Source: Halopseudomonas maritima (lineage in GTDB: Bacteria; Pseudomonadota; Gammaproteobacteria; Pseudomonadales; Pseudomonadaceae). Taken from it: 64,000 nt of DNA. The stretch covers positions 1,674,001 to 1,738,000 of the forward strand of contig NZ_CP079801.1 of the NCBI RefSeq assembly GCF_021545785.1, written 5' to 3'. Of the stretch, positions 17,920 to 27,080 are shown piece by piece. The notes beneath the pieces were generated by a model that did not search any database, was not told where the DNA came from, and saw only the letters and a program-made list of their open reading frames with translations. The number at the start of each line of letters is the position of its first letter. The first letter of the stretch is position 1. The position numbers and the translations under genes were made by a program.

Positions 17920-20544
17920 ATGAGTCAGCACAGGCAGCACAGCGAGTACCGGGCCGCACCACCGCCCGAGCAGGCGCGCCTGCGCCCGCCGCCGCTGCCT
18001 GCGGAACCACTGGCGCGCATCGAGCTGCTCGACAGGCTCACGCAACACCTGGCCCGAGGGCGGCGCCTGGCGCTGCTTACCAGCCCGCCGGGCTACGGCA
18101 AAACCACGCTGATGCACACCTGTGCCCTGCAACTGCAGCAGGACTGGCTCTGGCTGCGCTGCAGCAGCGCCGACAACCAGCCAGGGCAACTGCACAGCCA
18201 GCTGACCGCGCTGCTGGACGTAGCACCAGCCGCTGACCCAGCCCACCTGGAAACGCTGCTGTTCAACCAGCTGGAAACACGCCAGGCACCACTGGTGCTG
18301 TTTCTGGACGACCTGCACCTGCTGCGCAGCACCCGGGCACGCCAGTTGATCAACCGCCTGCTGACACTGGCGACGCCGCGACTGCAGCTTGTTGCTGCCA
18401 GCCAGGGCCAGCCGCAACTTGCCATTACCCACCTGCACCGCGACCAACAGTTACTGGAGATCGATAGCGCAGAGCTGGCCCTGGACAGCCAACAGATCGC
18501 CGCACTGGCCCGCGCCCGGCACATCGAGCTGGACAATGACAGCCTCTATCAGCTGCGTACCAGCACCGAAGGCTGGATCAGCGGCGTACTGCTGGCCCTG
18601 TCTGCCCGCGCCCGGCAGGCAAACACCGACGACGACACTGCGCGTTACCTGAATGAGTCGGTGCTGGACAGCCTGACCCCGCGTCTGCGCCATTTTCTGC
18701 AGCAAACCGCGGTGGTCAGCGCCTTTAGCCCGGCGCTGGCAGCGCACTTGAGTGGCGATGCGCAGAGCGAGAGCACCCTGGCCCAGCTAGGCCGGGCCGG
18801 CCTGTTTATCGAGCACAACCCGGACCCGCTGCTACCGCTGCGCTACCACCCTGCGCTGCGCCACGCCTGCCAGCAGCAACTGCTGCAGCGCGCGCCGGAC
18901 CGCCTGCGGCAGCTGCACCTGCGCGCTGCGGACTGGCTGCTGCAACACGGCTGCTACGGCGAAGCGGTCTATCAACTAGGCCGTGGCGGCGATTACAACC
19001 GCTTGCTGGCCGAAGTCGAGCAGCACAGCTTTGATCTGCTGCGCGAAGGCAAGGTGGACTCCATCGTCGACTTTCTGATGGACCTGCCCAACCGCGACAC
19101 CGACCATCTAACGCTGGCCATCACCGAGGCCAGCACCGTGATCGCCACCAATGACATCGAGCGCGCCCGCCTGTGCCTGGCCCGCCTGCAACGCTTGATA
19201 CGCGAGCTGCCGCCGCCAATTCCCCGACCCGAACGGGTGTTCCAGAGCATGGCCTTTGTACGCAGCCGACTGGCGGTACTGGCTGGCAACTACCGCCACG
19301 GGCTGCGCCTGACCGGCGACAGCCTGCGCCGCTGGCCACAGCAAACCGCCGCCAGCGCGGTGTTGCTGTACAACCGCGCCAGCTGCCTGCACGCATTGGG
19401 TGAACTGCACGCCGCCCGCCAGGTAGCGCAGGATGCACTGACCCGGCTCAGTCAGTTTGCCTTTCGCGGCTACACCCACAACCTGCAGCTGCTGCTGGCC
19501 CAGATTGACCTCAGCCAGGGCGACAGCGCCGGCGCCGCCCGCCGCCTGGGCGCCCTGACCGACCAAGCCGATAGCCGCTCGAACACCTTTTACGAGCTGT
19601 TTCTCAACATTGGGCAGGCGCAGGTTCTGCAGCAACAGGGCACCTTTGAGGCGGCACGACAGCAACTGGCCCAGGCCGAAGCAACCGCACTGGAAGTCAG
19701 TCACAGCGCCGCCTTACCCTGGGTACTGCACTACCAGGCCTGCCTGCACGACGCCTGGGATCAAAGCGCCACCGCCGCACGCCTGTGGGATGAAAGCCTG
19801 CGCCTGAGCCGGCAATTTCGCCTCTGCGGACTCTATCGGCTCGCCGCTGCCTGGCGCGTAAGGCTCGCCGTGCGGCAGCAGGACGAGGCCAGCATCCAGC
19901 ACTGGCTAGGGGAGTGGCGCTGGTGCCAGCAGCAGGGCGAGGCCGGCGCCCACCGCGAAGAGCTGCTGGCCTATGCCTGGGTGCTGCAGCAACAGGGCCA
20001 GCACAACGAGGCCAGTCAGCGCGCCGCAGACCTGCTCAGCCAGGCCCAGCAACAGGGCAACCACTGGCTGGCCCTGCAATCACACCTGCTCAGCGCCCAG
20101 CTGGCACGCGACCTCGGCCAGCAAGACAAGCTGATCAACCATCTGGAAGCGGCGCTGCAGCTCAGCCTGCAACACGGCTTTGCACAATTGCTGCAACACG
20201 AAGGCCGCAACCTGAACGACGCGCTCAGGCCACTGCTGTCCGCCCGCTTTCGTCAACAGCAGGGGCTCGCCCCACTGCCCGCCGACAACCCGCTACTGCA
20301 TCCGCTGCAGCAGCTGGTGACCGACCGCCAGACCCAGCAGCTGCTGATAGAACCGCTGACCCGCCGCGAACAACAGGTGCTGCAGCGCATCGCCCGGGGG
20401 CAGAACAACCAGCAGCTGGCCGAGGCACTCTCGGTCAGCACCAGCACCATCAAAACCCATATCAACAACCTGTTCCGCAAACTGGGCGCCAGCGAGCGGC
20501 AGCAAGCCATCCAGATTGCTCGCAGCCTCAAACTGCTGCCCTGA
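17920..20544 (+). CDS. MalT-type LuxR-family ATP-dependent regulator
   Basis: A large (874 aa) signal-transduction ATPase. The N-terminal AAA/NACHT-like module has Walker A SPPGYGKTTLM (about residues 52-62) and Walker B LVLFLDDLHLL. A long TPR-like helical region fills residues about 400-780. The C-terminal LuxR helix-turn-helix is LTRREQQVLQRIARGQNNQQLAEALSVSTSTIKTHI. Gln content is very high, up to runs of QQ and LQQQ. It lies 133 bp upstream of an acyl-CoA dehydrogenase on the same strand. MalT-type proteins near such genes are often their activators, so fatty-acid or related acyl-CoA metabolism is a reasonable inference. The ligand is unknown. Confidence 0.85.
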   Translation: MSQHRQHSEYRAAPPPEQARLRPPPLPAEPLARIELLDRLTQHLARGRRLALLTSPPGYGKTTLMHTCALQLQQDWLWLRCSSADNQPGQLHSQLTALLDVAPAADPAHLETLLFNQLETRQAPLVLFLDDLHLLRSTRARQLINRLLTLATPRLQLVAASQGQPQLAITHLHRDQQLLEIDSAELALDSQQIAALARARHIELDNDSLYQLRTSTEGWISGVLLALSARARQANTDDDTARYLNESVLDSLTPRLRHFLQQTAVVSAFSPALAAHLSGDAQSESTLAQLGRAGLFIEHNPDPLLPLRYHPALRHACQQQLLQRAPDRLRQLHLRAADWLLQHGCYGEAVYQLGRGGDYNRLLAEVEQHSFDLLREGKVDSIVDFLMDLPNRDTDHLTLAITEASTVIATNDIERARLCLARLQRLIRELPPPIPRPERVFQSMAFVRSRLAVLAGNYRHGLRLTGDSLRRWPQQTAASAVLLYNRASCLHALGELHAARQVAQDALTRLSQFAFRGYTHNLQLLLAQIDLSQGDSAGAARRLGALTDQADSRSNTFYELFLNIGQAQVLQQQGTFEAARQQLAQAEATALEVSHSAALPWVLHYQACLHDAWDQSATAARLWDESLRLSRQFRLCGLYRLAAAWRVRLAVRQQDEASIQHWLGEWRWCQQQGEAGAHREELLAYAWVLQQQGQHNEASQRAADLLSQAQQQGNHWLALQSHLLSAQLARDLGQQDKLINHLEAALQLSLQHGFAQLLQHEGRNLNDALRPLLSARFRQQQGLAPLPADNPLLHPLQQLVTDRQTQQLLIEPLTRREQQVLQRIARGQNNQQLAEALSVSTSTIKTHINNLFRKLGASERQQAIQIARSLKLLP

Positions 20545-20677
20545 AGCCTCGCGAGCCAGATCAACGGCCCACCTTCTCCACCCATCTCCACCCAAAAAAT
20601 CCACCCTTGGTTGGACGCGCCAGCCCTGGCACTTTGCTAAAAAGCACAACGTGTTTCACCCCGCCCACGAGGTCACC

Positions 20678-22480
<1,803 letters not shown>

Positions 22481-22523
22481 CTTCAGGAGTGGCCGGCGGA
22501 GGGTTGTCGGCCTGATAGAAGGG

Positions 22524-22560
22524 AAAACGCGAATGGCGCCACGCATGCCATTCGCGTTTT
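22524..22560. terminator. Bidirectional terminator between the acyl-CoA dehydrogenase and lipoprotein genes
   Basis: Stem AAAACGCGAATGGC (22524-22537), 9-base loop, stem GCCATTCGCGTTTT (22547-22560) followed by more T. The flanking A and T runs let it serve both converging genes. Confidence 0.88.
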
Positions 22561-22572
22561 TTATGCCCGGGC

Positions 22573-23130
22573 TCAGTAGGGCGGAAAGGCTTCCAGTACG
22601 CGGGTGGTCATGCGCCGGGCCTGCTCATCGCGCTTGGCCGGGGTCTGCGGCGAGGAGCTCAGGCGCTCGCTTTCGCTGCCGCGCCACAGCAGTCGACCAC
22701 TGGCCGGATCCAGCAGGTCGATCTGCAGGGTGACTTCCTTGTACTCAGACGGGTAAGTCTGGATCGACGGGCCGCCCCAGAAACCACCACCCCAGCCCCA
22801 GTAACCGCCAAAGCTGGTGCTTACGTTTTCCTCGCGATTCTCCACCACGACATAGGCCTTGACCGACAGATCGGCGCTTTGCCCCTCCCGCACAGGGCGC
22901 AGGCCACGAGCGTCCAGCCCGTCGGTCACGGCCTGTTTAACTCGTTCAGCGGTCAGATCGCTGCTTAAACGCGGATCATCAGCGGGGGTAAAGGTGACCT
23001 TGGGCTCGGCCCATTGCCAGGTCTGGCTGGTGGAGAAGTCATAGCTGGTGTCGTAGTCCGGCTTGATGGTGGTCTGGCACGCCGCCAGGGCAAAAATACA
23101 AGGCAACAGAAGCAAATAATGAAAACGCAT
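22573..23130 (-). CDS. DUF4136 lipoprotein
   Basis: A 185-aa predicted lipoprotein. MRFHYLLLLPCIFALAAC is a short signal peptide ending in a lipobox; TTIKPDYDTSYDFSTSQTWQW follows, the usual DUF4136 opening. The C-terminal part (DLLDPASGRLLWRGSESERL) is also typical. The family has no established function; it is an envelope protein found widely in Proteobacteria. The start is set at 23130 to place the signal peptide first. It is divergent from the BON gene, 320 bp away. Confidence 0.82.
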   Translation of the reverse strand: MRFHYLLLLPCIFALAACQTTIKPDYDTSYDFSTSQTWQWAEPKVTFTPADDPRLSSDLTAERVKQAVTDGLDARGLRPVREGQSADLSVKAYVVVENREENVSTSFGGYWGWGGGFWGGPSIQTYPSEYKEVTLQIDLLDPASGRLLWRGSESERLSSSPQTPAKRDEQARRMTTRVLEAFPPY

Positions 23131-23261
23131 GTGATGTACTCCGATGATGATAATGCCGTTACGCCCGACGGCTCCCAGTGTAGCGCGGCAGCAGGCCAAC
23201 TGCTTCCCGACCGCGCCCCGAATAGAGCCATTGGTCGCGCTTCCCTAAGACACCGAAAAAG

Positions 23262-23307
23262 CGTGCAAATTGCACGGCCAAATTTTGCGGGTCGTGCAAT
23301 GCGCACA
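23262..23307. promoter_or_regulatory. Two GTGC-N5-GCAC dyads, candidate enhancer-binding sites
   Basis: CGTGCAAATTGCACG (23262-23276) is a perfect 7-1-7 palindrome. GTGCAATGCGCAC (23295-23307) shares its GTGC-N5-GCAC frame. The centres are 32 bp apart, about three helical turns. They lie roughly 65-110 bp upstream of the sigma-54-like promoter at 23373, where an activator would bind. I do not recognise the protein. Confidence 0.55.
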
Positions 23308-23372
23308 GGTCAAAAAGCCATCAAAAATACATAGATGATTGATTTACAAGGACTTAATAGAAAATAAAAAGC

Positions 23373-23388
23373 TGGCACGGGCTCTGCA
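23373..23388 (+). promoter_or_regulatory. Candidate sigma-54 promoter of the BON gene
   Basis: TGGCACGGGCTCTGCA has the -24 GG and -12 GC exactly ten bases apart and matches the TGGCACG-N4-TTGCA consensus except for one base. The BON start codon lies 62 bases downstream. Confidence 0.7.
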
Positions 23389-23450
23389 ATATTCCTGTCA
23401 ACGGTCACCGATAGGCCGGATACGGACAACGCGAGACAGGAGAAACACCT

Positions 23451-24281
23451 ATGAACAAGTTGAAAACCATTGCCATTGCAACCGCTACCGCCAGCGTACT
23501 GAGCATGAGCCCGCTGGCCGCGCACGCCGATGACGGTGACCTGACCGAGGCCCGCCAGGAAGGCTCTATCTGGACCGCCATCACCCTCAACCGTCACCTC
23601 AACCCCTTCAGCATTGATGTGGACGTCGAGAACGGTGTCGCCACGCTGACCGGTGACGTGGAAAGTGACGTCGACCGCGACCTGGCAGAACAGGTAGCCA
23701 AGGACATTGAAGGCATCCAGCGCGTCGACAACCAGCTGACCGTCAACCCGGACGCTGAGCGCAAGGAGAGCGCCGAAGGCAATACCCCGCTGTCAACCAG
23801 CTTCAGCAACGCCACCACTACGGCAACCATCAAGTCCAAACTGCTGTGGAACAGCAACACCGAAGGCCTGGACATTGATGTCACCACCAACAACGGCGTG
23901 GTTACCCTGAGCGGCACCGCCCAGAGCGACGCCGCCAAGGACCTGGCTGGCATGCTGGCCAAGGACACCGACGGCGTACACCGCGTGGACAACGAAATCC
24001 GCGTTAACGCCGATGCCACTGCCGCCGCCAAGGCACAGAACGCAGCCGACGACGCCGGTGAGGCCATCAGCGACGCCTGGATTACCAGCAAGATCAAATC
24101 CAGCTACCTGCTGAGCAGCAACCTGAGTGGCCTGGATATCTCGGTGGACACTAAAAACGGCGTCGTTACCCTGAGCGGCACCGTGATGTCCAGCGCAGAG
24201 AAGGATCTGGCTATCCAGACCGCTGAAAACATCAAGGGCGTGAAGGAAGTGACCGCAGAGAACCTGCGCACTGCCAGCTAA
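23451..24281 (+). CDS. Periplasmic protein with three BON domains (OsmY-like)
   Basis: A 276-aa exported protein: signal peptide MNKLKTIAIATATASVLSMSPLAAHA, then three BON repeats. Each has the NGVVTLSGTV-type core (NGVATLTGDVESD, NGVVTLSGTAQSD, NGVVTLSGTVMSS) and a GV(H/K)xVxN/E ending. BON proteins bind phospholipid and protect the envelope under osmotic stress. It heads a set of three stress-type small genes on the plus strand (BON, DUF2383, DUF1328). An apparent sigma-54 promoter and two upstream dyads suggest activator-dependent expression, which is not the usual control of osmY homologues. Confidence 0.88.
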   Translation: MNKLKTIAIATATASVLSMSPLAAHADDGDLTEARQEGSIWTAITLNRHLNPFSIDVDVENGVATLTGDVESDVDRDLAEQVAKDIEGIQRVDNQLTVNPDAERKESAEGNTPLSTSFSNATTTATIKSKLLWNSNTEGLDIDVTTNNGVVTLSGTAQSDAAKDLAGMLAKDTDGVHRVDNEIRVNADATAAAKAQNAADDAGEAISDAWITSKIKSSYLLSSNLSGLDISVDTKNGVVTLSGTVMSSAEKDLAIQTAENIKGVKEVTAENLRTAS

Positions 24282-24284
24282 ACA

Positions 24285-24330
24285 CCAGGCCGGCCACACC
24301 TCGCCGGCCGCACCTCGCCGGCCACACCTT
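24285..24330 (+). repeat. Short GCCGGCC direct repeats
   Basis: The spacer after the BON gene has three GCCGGCC-centred units in tandem (roughly CACCTCGCCGGCC, twice exact and once altered). A hairpin between units is possible, but no T-run follows. Confidence 0.6.
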
Positions 24331-24387
24331 TCCGACGCTTGAAGCAGAACCGTTTTTTGTTAGGCAACCAACAGAAGGATACGGATC

Positions 24388-24819
24388 ATGAGCACCAAGA
24401 CTGACGAACTGAACGACCTGATTGAAGTCACCCGTGACGGCAAGCGCTTTTACGAGCACGCCCGTGACGAGGTTAAAGAACCCCAGCTCAAGGCCCTGTT
24501 CACCGACATGGCCCAGGCCAAAACCGACGTAATCACCGCCCTGCAGGGCAAGGTTGCTGCCAACGCCGACACCCCGGCCACCGGCGGCACCCTGACCGGC
24601 AAGCTGCGCGAAGTCTATGCCGACACCCGCGCCAAGCTGTCCAGCGACGAGGGCGCCACCTATATCGCCCAGCTGGAAGAGGCCGAGGACCGCATTCTGC
24701 ACGCTTTTGAAGATGCCATGGATGCACAGGAACCCGACCTGCGCGCCGACGTGGCGCCGCTGCTGCCCAAGGTACGCGCCTGCCATGACCGCATGCGCGA
24801 TCTGAAGAAAGCACAGTAA
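24388..24819 (+). CDS. PA2169-family four-helix-bundle protein (DUF2383)
   Basis: A 143-aa cytosolic protein with the DUF2383 pattern: LNDLIEVTRDGKRFYEHA near the start, then long amphipathic helices and a C-terminal HDRMRDLKKAQ. The fold is ferritin-like, a four-helix bundle, and the family is linked to stress responses without a defined reaction. AGAAGGATACGGATC provides the ribosome site. It lies between two other small stress-type genes, so shared control is likely. Confidence 0.82.
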   Translation: MSTKTDELNDLIEVTRDGKRFYEHARDEVKEPQLKALFTDMAQAKTDVITALQGKVAANADTPATGGTLTGKLREVYADTRAKLSSDEGATYIAQLEEAEDRILHAFEDAMDAQEPDLRADVAPLLPKVRACHDRMRDLKKAQ

Positions 24820-24915
24820 ACAACACCCGGTCGCCGTCAGCCTTCCCGCTGGCGGCAACCAGAGAGATCAGGCCGGAGCGATCACGCCGCAGGCTTGCTG
24901 AAAAGGAGAAACACC

Positions 24916-25080
24916 ATGCTTAGTTGGGCTATTACTTTCCTGATTATCGCCATCATCGCCGCGGTTCTGGGCTTCGGTGGCATCGCCGGCACCGCAACAG
25001 GGATCGCCAAAATCCTGTTCCTGGTCTTTCTGGTGCTGTTCATTGTCTCGTTCATCATCGGGCGCCGACCCAAGTTATAG
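24916..25080 (+). CDS. DUF1328 (UPF0391) small membrane protein
   Basis: A 54-aa protein, MLSWAITFLIIAIIAAVLGFGGIAG then a second hydrophobic helix and a basic tail GRRPKL. This is the standard two-helix DUF1328 form, common beside osmotic stress genes. AAGGAGA lies eight bases before ATG 24916; the earlier in-frame start at 24895 has no such site. The function is unknown. Confidence 0.88.
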   Translation: MLSWAITFLIIAIIAAVLGFGGIAGTATGIAKILFLVFLVLFIVSFIIGRRPKL

Positions 25081-25101
25081 CGGCCCACGCTGAATGACCC
25101 C

Positions 25102-25124
25102 GCACCCGCCATCATGGCGGGTGC
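25102..25124. terminator. GC-rich hairpin after the DUF1328 gene
   Basis: GCACCCGCCA, loop TCA, TGGCGGGTGC: a perfect 10-bp stem 21 bases past the stop. No T-run follows, so it may be a processing or rho-linked end. The rest of the 25081-25372 spacer shows no gene. Confidence 0.6.
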
Positions 25125-25372
25125 TGTGGTATCCGCCCGGCAACTACACCGATAACAGGTGACAGCAACTCAGCCCCATGGCGCTGTCTGCCGGCGCCGA
25201 CAGCATAGCCCCGCGCAAACATCTGCGGTGTTGGCGCGGGCCACACCGGCCCACCGCTCCAGCGCCACACCGAGCTATTGCCTACCAGCGGGGAAGTCAT
25301 GGCAGCGCGAGCGTGCTACCCGACGGCGGGCGGCAGCCTGTTAAACTGCGCCCACTCACCAAGGAGCCCGCT

Positions 25373-25750
25373 ATGAGCACGCAAAAACCCGAAGGCGTCC
25401 AGGTACGCCGTGAAGTCATGGGCGACGCCTTTGTCGACCGCGCCTTGAACAACGCCACCGAGTTCAGCCAGCCGCTGCAGGAGTTCGTCAACGAGCACGC
25501 CTGGGGCGGGGTGTGGAATCGTGAAGGGCTGGACCGCAAGACCCGCAGCCTGATCACGCTGGCCGCGCTGACTGCACTGAAGTGCCCGCAGGAGCTGAAA
25601 GGCCACGTGCGCGGCGCGCTGAACAACGGCTGCACGGTCGAGGAAATCCGCGAAGCGCTGCTGCACTGCGCGGTTTATGCCGGCGTACCGGCAGCCATCG
25701 ATGCCTTCCGTGCGGCGCAGGAAGTCATCGACAGCTATCAGCAGGGTTAG
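25373..25750 (+). CDS. Carboxymuconolactone decarboxylase-family protein (PcaC-like)
   Basis: A 125-aa protein with the CMD pattern: GGVWNREGLDRKTRSLITLAALTALKCPQELKGHVRGALNNG, then EEIREALLHCAVYAGVPAAIDAF. This is the form of gamma-carboxymuconolactone decarboxylase PcaC of the protocatechuate branch. No other pca gene is in the window, so a related lactone or unknown substrate is as likely. ATG 25373 has AAGGAG upstream. It converges with hmp, with a gap of four bases between the stop codons. Confidence 0.8.
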   Translation: MSTQKPEGVQVRREVMGDAFVDRALNNATEFSQPLQEFVNEHAWGGVWNREGLDRKTRSLITLAALTALKCPQELKGHVRGALNNGCTVEEIREALLHCAVYAGVPAAIDAFRAAQEVIDSYQQG

Positions 25751-25754
25751 GCCA

Positions 25755-26933
25755 TCAGCCTTCGATGGACTCCAGCGGGCCGAAGAACTCGTAACGGATG
25801 TTGCCCGCCGCCACGCCCAGCGCCCGCAGACTGGCGTAACAGCTCTGCATGAAGGCCTTGGGGCCGAGCAGGTACACGTCAACCTCGCGCTCGGCGGGCA
25901 ACAGCGCCGCCAGTCGCTGCTGATCGAACAAGCCCTGTGCCTTGTCCGCGTCTTCGGCCAGCGGCGCGCTGTAGACCACCTCGACCTGCAGCGCCGGGTA
26001 GTCCTGCTGCAGGGCGGTTACAGCACTCCCAAACGCCTGCTGCCGACTGTTCAGTGCACCATGCAAAAAGTGCACGGCGCGGCCGCGTTCCAACGCCGGA
26101 CGCAGCATGCTCAGGGTCGGGGTGATACCCACGCCACCACTGAGTAGCACCAGCGGCCGCTCAGCGTCATTGAGCACGAAGCTACCAGCCGGCGCACTCA
26201 GCAGCAGCTCGTCACCAACCTGCACCTGGTCATGCAAGAAACCGGACACCTGACCGCCGGGCTCGCGCTTGACGCTGATGCGGTAGTAATCCAAGCCGGG
26301 GCGGCAGGACAGCGAATAATTGCGGCGCACGGTCTGGCCGTCGATCTCCAGCACCAGGCCGACATACTGACCCGGCTTGAAGGGGGCGAGCGCGCCGCCA
26401 TCGGCCGGCTGCAGGTAGAACGACTCGATTACCTCGCTCTCGCGCTCGCGGCGCACCACGCGAAATGCCCGCTCACCACGCCAGCCACCTGAGCGCGCGG
26501 CGTTACCCGCGTATTCGGCCTCCTCGGCGGCAATCAGCAGCTCCGCCAGCTGACCGTAGGCTTCGCCCCAGGCGCCCAGCACCTCGTCGGTGGCGGCGGC
26601 ACCCAGCACCTCGCGGATGGCCGCCAGCAGACACTCGCCAACAATCGGGTAGTGCTCCGGCTGAATACCCAGCGAAACGTGCTTCTGCACGATCAGCGAC
26701 ACCGCATCGCCCAGCGCCTCCAGCCGATCCAGATTAGCCGCGTAGGCCACCACCGCATTGGCCAGCGCCTGACGCTGGGTGCCTTTCGCCTGATGGCTCT
26801 GATTGAAGTACGCCTTGACGGCAGGGTAGCGTTCAAACATCAGCGGGTAGAAAACCCCGGTAATATCCGTTGCCCGGGCTTTGACTGCCGGCAGGGTAGC
26901 AGCAATGATGTCTTTACTGGCTGGAGATAGCAT
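25755..26933 (-). CDS. hmp: Flavohemoprotein, nitric oxide dioxygenase
   Basis: Converts nitric oxide and oxygen to nitrate using NAD(P)H (fhp in P. aeruginosa). The globin domain fills residues 1-140 with the proximal haem His in QKHVSLGIQPEHYPIVGECL. The FAD domain has RNYSLSCRPG, and the NAD domain has LLSGGVGITPTLSML. The length of 392 aa is standard. It is divergent from norR. The spacer holds a sigma-54 promoter pointing at this gene and three NorR boxes, so nitric-oxide-induced expression is strongly indicated by sequence. Confidence 0.95.
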   Translation of the reverse strand: MLSPASKDIIAATLPAVKARATDITGVFYPLMFERYPAVKAYFNQSHQAKGTQRQALANAVVAYAANLDRLEALGDAVSLIVQKHVSLGIQPEHYPIVGECLLAAIREVLGAAATDEVLGAWGEAYGQLAELLIAAEEAEYAGNAARSGGWRGERAFRVVRRERESEVIESFYLQPADGGALAPFKPGQYVGLVLEIDGQTVRRNYSLSCRPGLDYYRISVKREPGGQVSGFLHDQVQVGDELLLSAPAGSFVLNDAERPLVLLSGGVGITPTLSMLRPALERGRAVHFLHGALNSRQQAFGSAVTALQQDYPALQVEVVYSAPLAEDADKAQGLFDQQRLAALLPAEREVDVYLLGPKAFMQSCYASLRALGVAAGNIRYEFFGPLESIEG

Positions 26934-26968
26934 GATGAATCCTTATTGATGAGTATCCATCTCTCCAT

Positions 26969-26984
26969 TGCAGTCTTCGTGCCA
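26969..26984 (-). promoter_or_regulatory. Sigma-54 promoter of hmp
   Basis: Read on the minus strand, TGGCACGAAGACTGCA has GG and GC ten bases apart, matching the -24/-12 consensus. Transcription would start about 25 bases before the hmp ATG at 26933. Confidence 0.85.
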
Positions 26985-27009
26985 GAAAAATAGCATTTAA
27001 ATTCAATAC

Positions 27010-27080
27010 GTTATTTTCTATGTTGTGAAAATAACAACAAGCGGCGCGTGGTCATATCAACCACATGAAGTCATTATGAC
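27010..27080. promoter_or_regulatory. Three NorR boxes (GT-N7-AC) between hmp and norR
   Basis: GT-N7-AC sites occur at 27025-27035, 27051-27061 and 27070-27080. The first is extended to TGTTGT-N7-ACAACA and also overlaps a 9-bp dyad (GTTATTTTC/GAAAATAAC, 27010-27035). The third (GTCATTATGAC) covers the norR start codon. E. coli NorR also uses three such sites with a divergent sigma-54 promoter. Confidence 0.85.

Noticed and set aside
20611..20645. A sigma-54 promoter (TGGCACTTTGC) before the acyl-CoA dehydrogenase.
   Set aside because: GG and GC are only six bases apart, not ten.
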